In this document: piece by piece, positions 7,093 to 15,201 of the stretch | Layout of the letters: each line of letters starts with the position of its first letter | How positions within the stretch are numbered: the stretch's first letter is position 1 | Origin: Noviherbaspirillum soli | GTDB lineage: Bacteria > Pseudomonadota > Gammaproteobacteria > Burkholderiales > Burkholderiaceae_D | Direction: 5' to 3' | Length of the DNA stretch: 38,927 bases | NCBI RefSeq assembly: GCF_015352955.1 | Contig: NZ_JACYOX010000016.1 | Span: 1 to 38,927, forward strand | The notes under the pieces: generated by a model | The model's database searches: none | Told to the model about the DNA's origin: nothing | Seen by the model: only the letters and a program-made list of their open reading frames with translations | Position numbers and translations under genes: made by a program

Positions 7093-8181
7093 TCAGCGGG
7101 CAGGCGTTTCCGCCGCATCCAGCAGTGCCTGTATCTCGGCATTCTCGGCGCCGGCCCGCGCGCTGAGCCCGGCCCAGTTCGGGGCGGAAACGCTGACGCC
7201 GTGATCCAGCAGCTGCCGCACCAGTGCGGCATCGCCCTCGCGGACGGCCGCGTGCAGCAGGGTATCGCCGCGCACATGGTCATGCATGTCCAGCGGCAGG
7301 TCGAGAATGATCAGGCCATTGACCAGCATGGACAGGTTGCAGGGCAGGCCGCTCTCGAACAGGAATTTCTGGGAATTCACCTGCTGCTTCATTGCGGACG
7401 CATACAGGATTTCATCCCGGGCATGCCGCTCCTCTTCGGCCGTGCTTTTCTCCTGTTCCAGCATGGCCGCGATCTCCTGCAGCCGGCTTTCCATTTCCTG
7501 CGCCGCGCTGCGGACGGCCTGGCCTTGTACGGCAGCGTCACCATCCACGGTTGGCTGCGGTGCTGCGGTTGTTTCGGCCGATGCCATCACCGGTTCGGTC
7601 CTGCCGGCGCCGGCGTCAGCCGGAATGCAGTTGCGCCATTGCACCGGCAGCCACAGCAGGATGCCGCTGGCCGCTGCCCCGGCCGCAGCAGCGATGATCA
7701 TTCCCGGGATGCTGCCCGGCGCCAGAAAGCGATGTTCCAGCGCCAGAAGCGCCGTGCCGGTCGCCAGCGGCAGCAGCAGCAGGGCGCTGGCAGCGAGCGG
7801 CATCAGGCGCCGCAGCCGTGGCGCGGGCCAGTAGGCCAGGCGCTGCAACGCAAACAGCTGTGCCAGGCCGATGACTGCATACACGCCCCACACCAGCAGG
7901 CGCGCCGGATGCGTTGCCGGCAGCGCCATGCCGGCCTGCTGCGCCAGCGCCAGGGCGCCAGCCAGGCTGGCAAACAGCAGCAGGGGCGCCGCCAGCGCGC
8001 ACAGCGCAAGCAGGAAGCCATGCCGTTGTCCGGCCGAGGGGGCAGTGTGGCGCAGCACCGGTGGTGGCGACAGGCAATACCAGGCGCTGACGGCCAGCAC
8101 GCCGGTCAGCATGCACAGCGCTGTCAGGTCTGTGCCGGCGAGGATCAACGATGGCGCGGATGCCCCGGTCAAGGCCGCCAC
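7093..8181 (-). CDS. Multi-pass membrane protein with coiled coil and C-terminal ankyrin repeats
   Basis: This is a protein of about 362 residues that I do not recognise as a named family. About five hydrophobic helices lie in residues 12-165. A linker and a predicted coiled coil follow (about 225-262, rich in Glu/Gln/Arg, with EMESRLQEIAAMLEQEK). The last 59 residues are ankyrin-like, with GDTLLHAAVREGDAALVRQL, DHGVSV and a degenerate second repeat. The start is uncertain. The GTG at 8181 has GGAAG five bases upstream and overlaps the TAXI stop. A GTG at 8193 is also possible, and longer versions would run back into the TAXI gene. As third gene of its operon it is a plausible membrane partner for the TAXI binding protein, but it bears no resemblance to a TRAP permease. 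Confidence 0.75.
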   Translation of the reverse strand: MAALTGASAPSLILAGTDLTALCMLTGVLAVSAWYCLSPPPVLRHTAPSAGQRHGFLLALCALAAPLLLFASLAGALALAQQAGMALPATHPARLLVWGVYAVIGLAQLFALQRLAYWPAPRLRRLMPLAASALLLLPLATGTALLALEHRFLAPGSIPGMIIAAAAGAAASGILLWLPVQWRNCIPADAGAGRTEPVMASAETTAAPQPTVDGDAAVQGQAVRSAAQEMESRLQEIAAMLEQEKSTAEEERHARDEILYASAMKQQVNSQKFLFESGLPCNLSMLVNGLIILDLPLDMHDHVRGDTLLHAAVREGDAALVRQLLDHGVSVSAPNWAGLSARAGAENAEIQALLDAAETPAR

Positions 8182-8182
8182 G

Positions 8183-9256
8183 TCAGCTTCCACACAGGCC
8201 CAGCACTTTTTCCTGCTGGGTGCAGGCCCGGGCCGGCGCAGCGGCTCCGGGCGCTGCCGCCGGCCTGCTGCCGGCCTGCGCGGCACGCTGCGCGATGCAG
8301 TTGCGCATGGTGCGCTCCATGGGCGGGTAATAGCTCCAGCCCTTGCCCAGCGCCGGCAACTCCAGCTTCACTTCCTTCCACTTGGCATGTCCCTGCGCCT
8401 GCAGCTGATCGAAGTTCTGGCACAGCGATTCGGCGAAGGCATTCAGGTAGCGCGTAGTGTGCTGCAGGTTGTAGTCATAGGTGACCAGGAAGGCCTTGAC
8501 CGTCAGCGTCGGCACTTCCTCGGTGATCCAGTTCGGATAGCTGGATGGGCGGATCGCCGCTGGATAGTAGGTTTCCACCGCGCGCCGGGTTTCCGCCGCC
8601 TTGTCGTCGAGCTTGAGCAGCTTGATGAACTGGCGCGCTTCCGGCTTCATGTCGGCAAACAGCTTGGCCGGCTGGCCGGCGACAATGACGGCCACATCCA
8701 CCGACTTGTCGGTGGTCAGCTTGATCAGCGCCTCTTCATTGCTGATATAGGTCGCGTTGGCTTCCGGCAGCGGCTGGTTGAACATCAGCCGGTACAGGGT
8801 AGTGGCTGACAGCGCGGTGCCGCTGCCCACCGGCCCGATGCTGAGCTTCTTGTCCTTGATTTCGTGGATGTAGTTGAGCGGCGAATCGGCGCGGGTGACG
8901 AAATAGATTTCCTCGTTGTAGAGCGGCATCACCACGCGCAGCGGCCTGATGATGCGGCCGGCGGAACGGTTGCCGCTGGCCGCCTGGTCCAGGAAGGCCT
9001 GGTAGACGTCGGATTGCACCAGCGCGAATTTCACGCCCGGCTCGTCGCGCAGGCGCGCCACATTGTCGGCCGAGCCCTTGGAGGGCAGCACTTCCAGGCT
9101 GATGTCGGCCGGATCGGCGATGTACTTGGCCAGGTCGCGTCCGATCTGGATATAAGTGCCGCGCTCGGATGCCGTGACGATCTTGAATTCGGCTCTTGCC
9201 TGCGCAATCGCGGGCAGCAGAGCAAGCGTCAGCAGCAGGGGGATCAGGCGTCTCAT
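8183..9256 (-). CDS. Orphan TAXI-type periplasmic solute-binding protein
   Basis: This is a 357-residue exported protein. The signal peptide MRRLIPLLLTLALLPAIAQA is followed by TAXI-family features: ERGTYIQIGRDLAKYI, SKGSADNVARL, FALVQSDVY and SIGPVGSGTALSA. TAXI proteins normally feed a fused TRAP permease, and some bind glutamate or glutamine. No such permease is in this operon. The C-terminus is unusual: a Pro/Ala-rich stretch and then ACTQQEKVLGLCGS, with Cys345 and Cys355. The upstream gene ends with a matching C-x9-C tail. The start is fixed by GAGGAG a few bases upstream. A sensing rather than transport role is inference. Confidence 0.85.
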   Translation of the reverse strand: MRRLIPLLLTLALLPAIAQARAEFKIVTASERGTYIQIGRDLAKYIADPADISLEVLPSKGSADNVARLRDEPGVKFALVQSDVYQAFLDQAASGNRSAGRIIRPLRVVMPLYNEEIYFVTRADSPLNYIHEIKDKKLSIGPVGSGTALSATTLYRLMFNQPLPEANATYISNEEALIKLTTDKSVDVAVIVAGQPAKLFADMKPEARQFIKLLKLDDKAAETRRAVETYYPAAIRPSSYPNWITEEVPTLTVKAFLVTYDYNLQHTTRYLNAFAESLCQNFDQLQAQGHAKWKEVKLELPALGKGWSYYPPMERTMRNCIAQRAAQAGSRPAAAPGAAAPARACTQQEKVLGLCGS

Positions 9257-9276
9257 GTCGGCTCCTCGTTCTGTCG

Positions 9277-9957
9277 TTATGGATGGGATGCGCTGCAAAG
9301 ATTCATTGCCGCCATGGCCGCGCTGCAGCCGGCGTCGCCAGCCGGCGCGCGGGGTGGGGTGGCGGGTGAGTCGGCCAGCGGCTGGGAAGGCTCGGAAAGC
9401 TGGCGCCGGGCGACGGGCTTGTCGGCGGGTTTGGCGACGGACGCCGCGGCTGTCGTGGGCCTGTTCTCAACGGCCGCCATCGCCTTCGCCGGCGGCGCCG
9501 GCTGGACAGGCGGTAACGACGGCTCGTCGTCTTCCGTGGGCTCCGGCGCGATGCCGGCTGGCCGTGGCGCCGCACGTTGTGCCGCCGTGGTGTCGTCGCG
9601 CGGTGAGAGCAGCATGGCCAGCGAAAGGCCGATCAGCGCCAGCAGCGAAAGAAACCATAATCTTACCGGCCAGGTCGTCCGTGACGGTTCGGCAGGAGCC
9701 GCAGGCCTGGAAGACAGCGAGAGCTGCGAGGCGATCGCATAGCCCGGTATCTGCGACGATGCGGTCGATGACGAACCGTAATTCGGCCTGGACGGAACGT
9801 CCGCTGCAGCCGATGGCGCGGCGGACAGGTTGTGCGGCCTGGCTTCTGCGGAAGCCGGCGGGGCGCCTGCAGTGCCGGCTTCCTGACTTGCGGCTGGCCT
9901 CTCCACATCCGTTCGGTCGTGGCCAATATTTTCCAGTTGGGAAAATAGACGACTCAT
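9277..9957 (-). CDS. Single-pass Pro/Ala-rich protein with C-x9-C tail
   Basis: This is a 226-residue protein I do not recognise. An N-terminal segment of about 97 residues (MSRLFSQLENIG, then low-complexity Ala/Ser/Pro) is followed by one transmembrane helix at about 98-117 (RLWFLSLLALIGLSLAM). A Pro/Ala/Glu-rich region comes next and the tail is GCSAAMAAMNLCSASHP, with Cys211 and Cys221. With no cleavable signal, the N-terminus is probably cytoplasmic and the C-terminus periplasmic, a TonB-like topology, though no TonB domain is visible. GAGGA lies about seven bases upstream of the ATG. The TAXI gene starts 20 bp after its stop. It is probably an assembly or tethering factor for the TAXI protein (inference). 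Confidence 0.7.
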   Translation of the reverse strand: MSRLFSQLENIGHDRTDVERPAASQEAGTAGAPPASAEARPHNLSAAPSAAADVPSRPNYGSSSTASSQIPGYAIASQLSLSSRPAAPAEPSRTTWPVRLWFLSLLALIGLSLAMLLSPRDDTTAAQRAAPRPAGIAPEPTEDDEPSLPPVQPAPPAKAMAAVENRPTTAAASVAKPADKPVARRQLSEPSQPLADSPATPPRAPAGDAGCSAAMAAMNLCSASHP

Positions 9958-9981
9958 GGTCCGTCCTCGTGGAAATGATAA

Positions 9982-9996
9982 ATTGTTTAAAACAAT
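9982..9996. promoter_or_regulatory. AT-rich perfect inverted repeat upstream of the TAXI operon
   Basis: ATTGTTT and AAACAAT are separated by a single A, 25 bp upstream of the start at 9957. It lies in the probable 5' leader of the minus-strand operon and is a candidate operator. Confidence 0.4.
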
Positions 9997-10022
9997 GTTA
10001 AATACTTGCCTGCGGGATTCAT

Positions 10023-10041
10023 GTTCTTGCAAGACAAGAAC
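10023..10041. promoter_or_regulatory. Inverted repeat GTTCTTG-N5-CAAGAAC
   Basis: This perfect 7-bp inverted repeat with a 5-nt spacer lies just downstream of the TATAAT at 10049-10054 for the minus-strand operon, roughly at the expected transcription start. That position suits a repressor site. Confidence 0.4.
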
Positions 10042-10048
10042 TTAGCAA

Positions 10049-10054
10049 ATTATA
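10049..10054 (-). promoter_or_regulatory. Candidate -10 element (TATAAT) of the TAXI operon
   Basis: A perfect TATAAT lies on the minus strand, 92 bp upstream of the first gene. I find no good -35 hexamer at 16-18 nt, so an activator may be needed. Confidence 0.4.
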
Positions 10055-10286
10055 ACGAAAAAGGTTAGTGCGGTGAGTGGATTGTTAAACTTTGCATGAG
10101 TGACATCGGCTGGCTGCCCTGACAGCAGGCTGCCATGCCGCCCGATCCTCATGGCCAGAGCGCCGGACAGCCGCAAAGCAGAGAAATGATGTGGTTTTTG
10201 GCCGCTTTGCATAGGCTTGCGGCAACGCGCTTTTGTTATCCTTCGGCTTTTCCGGAAATTGCCGGAGCGGCTCTTTCATTTTCCTG

Positions 10287-12419
10287 ATGACCCTATCCAC
10301 ATCGTCCTCCCGCCCGCGTCTTTCCATGATGATCACCATGGGTATCTGCGGCACCGTGCTAATGACGGTGTTCGTCCTGGTGGCGGTGGTCGACGAATTT
10401 GCACGCAATTACGCGCAGCGCCAGGCCGGCGTGCGGCTGCAGCAGCTCGCCTGGCAGATGCGCGACTCCCTCAATCGCGGCATGCAGGATGCGTTTTCCG
10501 ATCTGAGCCTGCTGTCCGAACTGACCGAGGTGAGGGAGGCGAGCGAGCCGGCCGACATGCGGCGCGCCATGGAGCACATGCAGCGCATGGCGCCCAATTA
10601 TGCGTGGATAGGCGTGGCCAATCCGGACGGCACTGTCTATGCCGCCACCCAGAAACTTCTCGAAGGCAAGGACGTCAGCAGCCGGCCGTGGTTCCAGAAT
10701 GCGCGTTCCGGGGTGGCTGCAGTCGATTATCATCCTGCGCTGTTGCTGGAGAAGAAATTGCCGCCGGGCGCCGACCCGTGGCGGTTCGTCGACGTGTCGG
10801 TTCCGGTGCTGCGTCGGGACGGCTCGGTGCGCGGCATCATGGGCGCCCACCTGAGTTGGGGCTGGGCGCGCGAGATCGCGAAAAACCTGCTGGCCCCGGC
10901 CAGCCAGCAATACGGCCTGCAGATCCTGATCGTGCGCAATGACGACACGGTGCTGCTTGGCCCCAAGTCCATGGAAGAAAAGACGCTCGCCTCGCCGGCG
11001 GTGGAACGCGCGCGTCGCGGCGCCAGCGGCGCGGTGGATGAAATGGCAGACGGAGAACGTTACCTTACCGGCTTTGCGCTGACCGGCCAGGAAGTGGGTT
11101 TCCCGACATTGAAGTGGGCGGTCCTGGTGCGCCAGCCCTACCGGGACGCGATGGCCGACTTCGACGTGCTGCAAGACCGCATCATCCTGGTTGGCGCAGC
11201 GCTGGCGCTGCTGCTTGGCGGCGCCGGCCTGCTGTTCGCGCGCCGGGTGTCGGCGCCGCTGATCAGCCTTGCCGACGCCTTTGAACATTACGAACCGGAG
11301 CATCCCACGCAGGTGCCCGTGGTCAGCCAGTTTCATGAAGTGCACCTGCTGTCGTCCACCCTGGCCGACATGGTGCGGCGGGAGGAACGGCACCTTGCAT
11401 CGCTGCAGCGTCTCAATGAAAACCTTGAGCAGACGGTGCGCGTGCGCACCCACGAGATCGAGGCCAAGGCGCGCCAGCTGGAGCAGGCGCTGGAAAAGCA
11501 GCGCCAGATCCAGACCCAACTGCAGGAAAGCGAAGCGGAACTGCGGGCGACGCTGCATAACGCCAATGACGCCTTCATTGCCTTCGACGAGCATTTCAAC
11601 GTGCAGGAATGGAACGGCCAGGCGGAGCGTCTGCTGGGATGGACCCGTTCCGAGATGCTGGGACGATCGCTGGTGGACACGATCCTGACGCCGCAAATGC
11701 GCGCGGCGCGCCAGATCGGCATGCGGCAGTTCCTCGAACATGGCGATTCGGCCATGGTCAACCAGCGGGTGGAAATCGAGGTGCTGCGGCGCGATGGCGT
11801 CAGTGTGCCGGTGGAGGTGTCGGTGGCCCATGTGACGCGCCGCACCGGCCACCTGTTCATCGCCTTCATGCATGACATCACTGCCCGCCGCGCCCTGCAT
11901 GCCTCGCTGGAAAGCATGGCCATGAAGGACATGCTCACCGACCTGCCGAATCGCCGCGCGCTGATGCACAAGCTGCCGGAAGCGCTGGCGCGGGCCGGGC
12001 GCACCGGCAAGCCCCTGGCGGTGTTCTTTCTCGACCTGGATGGCTTCAAGGGAATCAACGACCGATACGGCCATGATGCCGGCGACGAGCTGCTGCGCAT
12101 CCTGGCGCAGCGCATCGTTTCCACCGTGCGCCGCACCGACCTCGTGGCGCGCCTGGCAGGCGATGAATTCGTCGTGCTGCTGGACCTGCTGAGAGCGCGC
12201 GACGATGCGCTCGAGGTCGCCCGCAAGCTGCTGGTGGTGCTGGCCGAGCCATTCGCGCTCGAGGCGGCTACCGTGCAGCTGAGCGGATCGATCGGCATTG
12301 CCATGCATGAGCCTGGTTCCAGCGAACGGGCCGATACCCTGCTGTGCCGGGCGGATGCGGCAATGTACGAGGCCAAGAAGGGCGGCAAGAGCCGTTTTGC
12401 GCTGGCGCTGCCGGCCTGA
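10287..12419 (+). CDS. Membrane diguanylate cyclase (Cache-HAMP-PAS-GGDEF)
   Basis: This is a protein of about 710 residues predicted to make cyclic di-GMP in response to a periplasmic signal. The order is: TM helix 14-36; a Cache-type periplasmic sensor of about 260 residues with the typical SSRPWFQNA; a second TM at 299-319; HAMP and coiled coil to about 425; PAS (about 415-535); and GGDEF (about 545-705). The active-site motif is AGDEF (624-628) rather than GGDEF. The inhibitory site RRTD precedes it by five residues, and the substrate region [18 protein letters not shown] is intact, so it is probably active. The start is uncertain, with ATG 10287 favoured; no strong ribosome-binding site is seen, and 10233 (TTG) and 10326 are alternatives. 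Confidence 0.9.
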   Translation: MTLSTSSSRPRLSMMITMGICGTVLMTVFVLVAVVDEFARNYAQRQAGVRLQQLAWQMRDSLNRGMQDAFSDLSLLSELTEVREASEPADMRRAMEHMQRMAPNYAWIGVANPDGTVYAATQKLLEGKDVSSRPWFQNARSGVAAVDYHPALLLEKKLPPGADPWRFVDVSVPVLRRDGSVRGIMGAHLSWGWAREIAKNLLAPASQQYGLQILIVRNDDTVLLGPKSMEEKTLASPAVERARRGASGAVDEMADGERYLTGFALTGQEVGFPTLKWAVLVRQPYRDAMADFDVLQDRIILVGAALALLLGGAGLLFARRVSAPLISLADAFEHYEPEHPTQVPVVSQFHEVHLLSSTLADMVRREERHLASLQRLNENLEQTVRVRTHEIEAKARQLEQALEKQRQIQTQLQESEAELRATLHNANDAFIAFDEHFNVQEWNGQAERLLGWTRSEMLGRSLVDTILTPQMRAARQIGMRQFLEHGDSAMVNQRVEIEVLRRDGVSVPVEVSVAHVTRRTGHLFIAFMHDITARRALHASLESMAMKDMLTDLPNRRALMHKLPEALARAGRTGKPLAVFFLDLDGFKGINDRYGHDAGDELLRILAQRIVSTVRRTDLVARLAGDEFVVLLDLLRARDDALEVARKLLVVLAEPFALEAATVQLSGSIGIAMHEPGSSERADTLLCRADAAMYEAKKGGKSRFALALPA

Positions 12420-12663
12420 GACCCGCCTGCGGCCGCCCTGCGGCAGCCTCGGCGCCTGTCATGAACCCTGTGCCGGCGCCATTGGCTTCCAGGCCTCGCC
12501 CGGAATCCATCAGCGGCTCTTATACGCCATTCGCATGGCGGACTTGAAAAAATGTATTTCCGCTTGGCTGTCAATAGCCCTAAAATTGCCGACTTTGCAA
12601 AACGCGACGCCGCAGCGCTGTTTGCCGCGTCCATGGGCGCAAGCGATGCGGCCCGACAATCAC

Positions 12664-13713
12664 ATGATCCAGATAGAATCCGTTTCCCAGCGCTTTGCCG
12701 GCGCCCACGGTCCGGTCGACGCGGTGCGCGATGTCAGCCTGCAGATCGCCCGGGGCGAAATTTTCGGCATCATCGGCCGCAGCGGCGCCGGGAAGAGCAC
12801 GCTGGTGCGCACCCTTAACATGCTGAACCGGCCAAGCGAAGGCCGCATCCTGGTCGATGGCCGCGACATGACCGCGCTGAACGCCAGCGAACTGCGCGCC
12901 GCGCGCCGCGAGATCGGCATGATCTTCCAGCACTTCAACCTGCTGTCCTCGCGCACCGTGCGCCAGAACGTGGCGCTGCCGCTGGAACTGGCCGGCATGG
13001 CCGCCGCCGAGATCGACAAGCGGGTCGGCCCGCTGCTCGAACTGGTTGGACTCACCCAGCAGCAGGACCGCTATCCTGCCCAGATCAGCGGCGGCCAGAA
13101 GCAGCGCGTGGGCATTGCCCGCGCGCTGGCCAACCAGCCCAAGGTGCTGTTGTCGGACGAGGCCACCTCGGCGCTGGACCCGGAAACCACCCGCTCCATC
13201 CTGGAACTGCTGCGCCGCATTAACCGCGAGCTGGGCCTGACCATCGTGCTAATCACCCACCAGATGGAAGTGATCAAGGCGGTCTGCGACCGCATGGCGG
13301 TGATGGATGCCGGCCGGGTGATCGAGCATGGAGCCGTGATCGACGTGTTCCGGCAACCGCAGCATGAAGTCACCCGCGCCCTGATCGGCGACGTGATTTC
13401 CCAGGAGTTGCCGCGTGGCGTTCTGGAGAGGGTGCGTGCGCGCCTGGCCGATACCCGCGCCGGCACCGGCCGCGACCACCTGTTCCGCTTCGCCTTCACC
13501 GGCTCGGGCGTGGACCAGCCGCTGCTGTCGGAAGCGGTGCGCCGCTTCGGGCTTGATTTCAATATCCTGCACGGCCAGATCGACGAGATCCAGGGCCAGG
13601 CGTTCGGCTCGCTGGCCGTGCTGGCCAGCGGCGAGCCGGCCCAGGTGGCCGAAGCCGTGCAATTTTTCCGCACCCACGGCGTGGTGGTGGAGGAGCTGAA
13701 CCATGTCATCTGA
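12664..13713 (+). CDS. metN: Methionine ABC importer ATP-binding protein MetN
   Basis: This 349-residue ATPase energises methionine uptake with MetI and MetQ. Walker [10 protein letters not shown] is at 38-46. The signature [15 protein letters not shown] and Walker [13 protein letters not shown] follow, and a C-terminal NIL domain (from about residue 270) allosterically senses methionine in characterised homologues. The start [11 protein letters not shown] matches family N-termini. Longer in-frame starts upstream would add unrelated sequence and overlap the diguanylate cyclase. The gene overlaps metI by 11 bp. The 244 bp upstream hold a CGCCAT-N4-ATGGCG hairpin (12525-12540) but no riboswitch that I can identify. 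Confidence 0.95.
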   Translation: MIQIESVSQRFAGAHGPVDAVRDVSLQIARGEIFGIIGRSGAGKSTLVRTLNMLNRPSEGRILVDGRDMTALNASELRAARREIGMIFQHFNLLSSRTVRQNVALPLELAGMAAAEIDKRVGPLLELVGLTQQQDRYPAQISGGQKQRVGIARALANQPKVLLSDEATSALDPETTRSILELLRRINRELGLTIVLITHQMEVIKAVCDRMAVMDAGRVIEHGAVIDVFRQPQHEVTRALIGDVISQELPRGVLERVRARLADTRAGTGRDHLFRFAFTGSGVDQPLLSEAVRRFGLDFNILHGQIDEIQGQAFGSLAVLASGEPAQVAEAVQFFRTHGVVVEELNHVI

Positions 13714-14356
13714 AATGCTCGACCTGTTCATCGGCGCCTTTGGCGAAACCCTGCTGATGGTGGGCGTGTCCGGCCTCTTGGGCGGGCTGATCGGGGTGCC
13801 GCTGGGCATCCTGCTGTACCTGACCGACAGCCGCGGCATCCTGCCCAATCCGGCCTTCAACCGGGTGGCCGGCCTGGTGGTCAACGCGGTGCGTTCGACG
13901 CCCTTCATCATCCTGCTGGTGGCGGTGATCCCGCTGACCCGCTTCTTCGTCGGCTCGTCGATCGGCACCGCCGCCGCCATCGTGCCGCTGACCATCGCCG
14001 CCGCGCCCTTCGTCGCGCGGCTGGTGGAAACGGCGCTGGCCGAAGTCGACCGCGGCCTGATCGAGGCGGCGCAGGCGATGGGCGCCACCACCCGCCAGAT
14101 CGTGTTCAAGGTGCTGGTGCCCGAAGCCTTTCCCGGCATCGTCGCCGGCCTGACCATCACCTTCGTCAGCCTGGTCGGCTATTCGGCGATGGCTGGCGCC
14201 ATTGGCGGCGGCGGGCTGGGCGACGTCGGCATCCGCTACGGCTACCAGCGCTTCCTGCCGGAAGTGATGCTGATGGTGGTGCTGATCCTGATCGTGTTCG
14301 TGCAGCTGGTGCAGTCGCTCGGCGACTGGCTGGTGCGCCGCCTGCGCCACCGCTGA
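13703..14356 (+). CDS. metI: Methionine ABC importer permease MetI
   Basis: This is a 217-residue inner-membrane permease with about five helices. The EAA loop that contacts the ATPase is visible as [20 protein letters not shown]. The preceding segment [20 protein letters not shown] is typical of MetI. The ATG lies 11 bp inside metN, so translation is coupled, and metQ follows 34 bp after the stop. Confidence 0.95.
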   Translation: MSSEMLDLFIGAFGETLLMVGVSGLLGGLIGVPLGILLYLTDSRGILPNPAFNRVAGLVVNAVRSTPFIILLVAVIPLTRFFVGSSIGTAAAIVPLTIAAAPFVARLVETALAEVDRGLIEAAQAMGATTRQIVFKVLVPEAFPGIVAGLTITFVSLVGYSAMAGAIGGGGLGDVGIRYGYQRFLPEVMLMVVLILIVFVQLVQSLGDWLVRRLRHR

Positions 14357-14390
14357 TTTCTTGCAGTCCTCAACTACAAAAGGAAAATCC

Positions 14391-15191
14391 ATGAAACGTC
14401 GTCAACTGTTGAAAACCGCCGCGCTCGCCGGCCTCGTCGCCGCCGTCTACGCCGCGCCGCTGCAGGCGCAGGACAAGCCGATCAAGATCGGCGTCACCGC
14501 CGGCCCGCATGCCCAGATCATGGAAGCCGTGAAGAAGGTGGTCGAGAAGGATGGCGTGAAGCTGCAGATCGTCGAGTTTTCCGATTATGTCCAGCCGAAT
14601 GCCGCGCTGGCCGCCGGCGACCTCGACGCCAACAGCTACCAGCACCTGCCTTACCTGGAAGCCCAGATCAAGGACCGCGGCTACAAGTTCACCTCGGTGG
14701 GCTACACCATCACCTTCCCGATGGGCATCTACTCGAAGAAGATCAAGTCGCTGAAGGACCTGAAGGACGGCGCCCGTTTCGGCGTGCCGAACGACCCGAC
14801 CAACGGCGGCCGCGGCCTGCTGCTGCTGCAATCGCAGGGCCTGATCAAGTTGAAGCCCGAAGCCGGCCTGAAGGCGACCGCGCTGGACATCGTCTCCAAC
14901 CCGAAGAAGCTGAAGATCGCCGAACTCGACGCCGCCCAGCTGCCGCGCTCGCTGGATGACCTCGACGCCGCCGCCATCAACGGCAACTATGCCGAATCCG
15001 CTGGCCTGAGCCCGACCCGCGACGCCATCGCCGTGGAAGACGCCAAGGGCCCGTATGCCAACGTGATCGCGGTGCGCACCGAGGACAAGGACAAGCCCTG
15101 GGTTGCCAAGCTGGTCAAGGCGTATCACAGCGCCGAAGTAAAGCAGTTCATCAACACCAAGTTCAAGGACTCGGTGATCACCTCCTGGTAA
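14391..15191 (+). CDS. metQ: Methionine-binding periplasmic protein MetQ
   Basis: This is a 266-residue NlpA-family binding protein for D/L-methionine. The leader is MKRRQLLKTAALAGLVAAVY, ending at LQAQ-DK. It has no lipobox cysteine, so unlike E. coli MetQ it looks soluble in the periplasm. Family motifs include IKIGVTAGPHAQIMEAV, ANSYQHLPYLEAQ and FGVPNDPTNGGRGLLLLQ. AGGA stands seven bases upstream of the chosen ATG. It is the third gene of metNIQ, and earP begins 10 bp later without an intervening terminator. Confidence 0.93.
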   Translation: MKRRQLLKTAALAGLVAAVYAAPLQAQDKPIKIGVTAGPHAQIMEAVKKVVEKDGVKLQIVEFSDYVQPNAALAAGDLDANSYQHLPYLEAQIKDRGYKFTSVGYTITFPMGIYSKKIKSLKDLKDGARFGVPNDPTNGGRGLLLLQSQGLIKLKPEAGLKATALDIVSNPKKLKIAELDAAQLPRSLDDLDAAAINGNYAESAGLSPTRDAIAVEDAKGPYANVIAVRTEDKDKPWVAKLVKAYHSAEVKQFINTKFKDSVITSW

Positions 15192-15201
15192 GCAGGCTGC
15201 C

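Larger units (their letters stand above)
9958..10286. other. Divergent control region, TAXI operon / diguanylate cyclase
   Basis: This 329-bp gap separates two divergent transcription units. Its left part (9970-10090) is clearly AT-richer than its surroundings and holds two inverted repeats and a -10 element. The right part contains a spaced inverted repeat, GCAAAGC (10173) and GCTTTGC (10204). No gene is supported here. Confidence 0.5.

Noticed and set aside
8173-8286. Longer N-terminus for the ankyrin membrane protein (start at 8286)
   Set aside because: The extra residues are Arg/Pro-rich and lie entirely inside the TAXI gene; a GTG with GGAAG upstream at 8181 fits better.
10359-12308. 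649-residue antisense frame across the diguanylate cyclase
   Set aside because: Composition is that of a shadow frame; the plus strand encodes a complete Cache-HAMP-PAS-GGDEF protein.
12525-12540. CGCCAT-N4-ATGGCG hairpin upstream of metN as a riboswitch or terminator
   Set aside because: A single 6-bp stem without a T-run or any SAM-riboswitch-like core; it is noted only within the metN entry.
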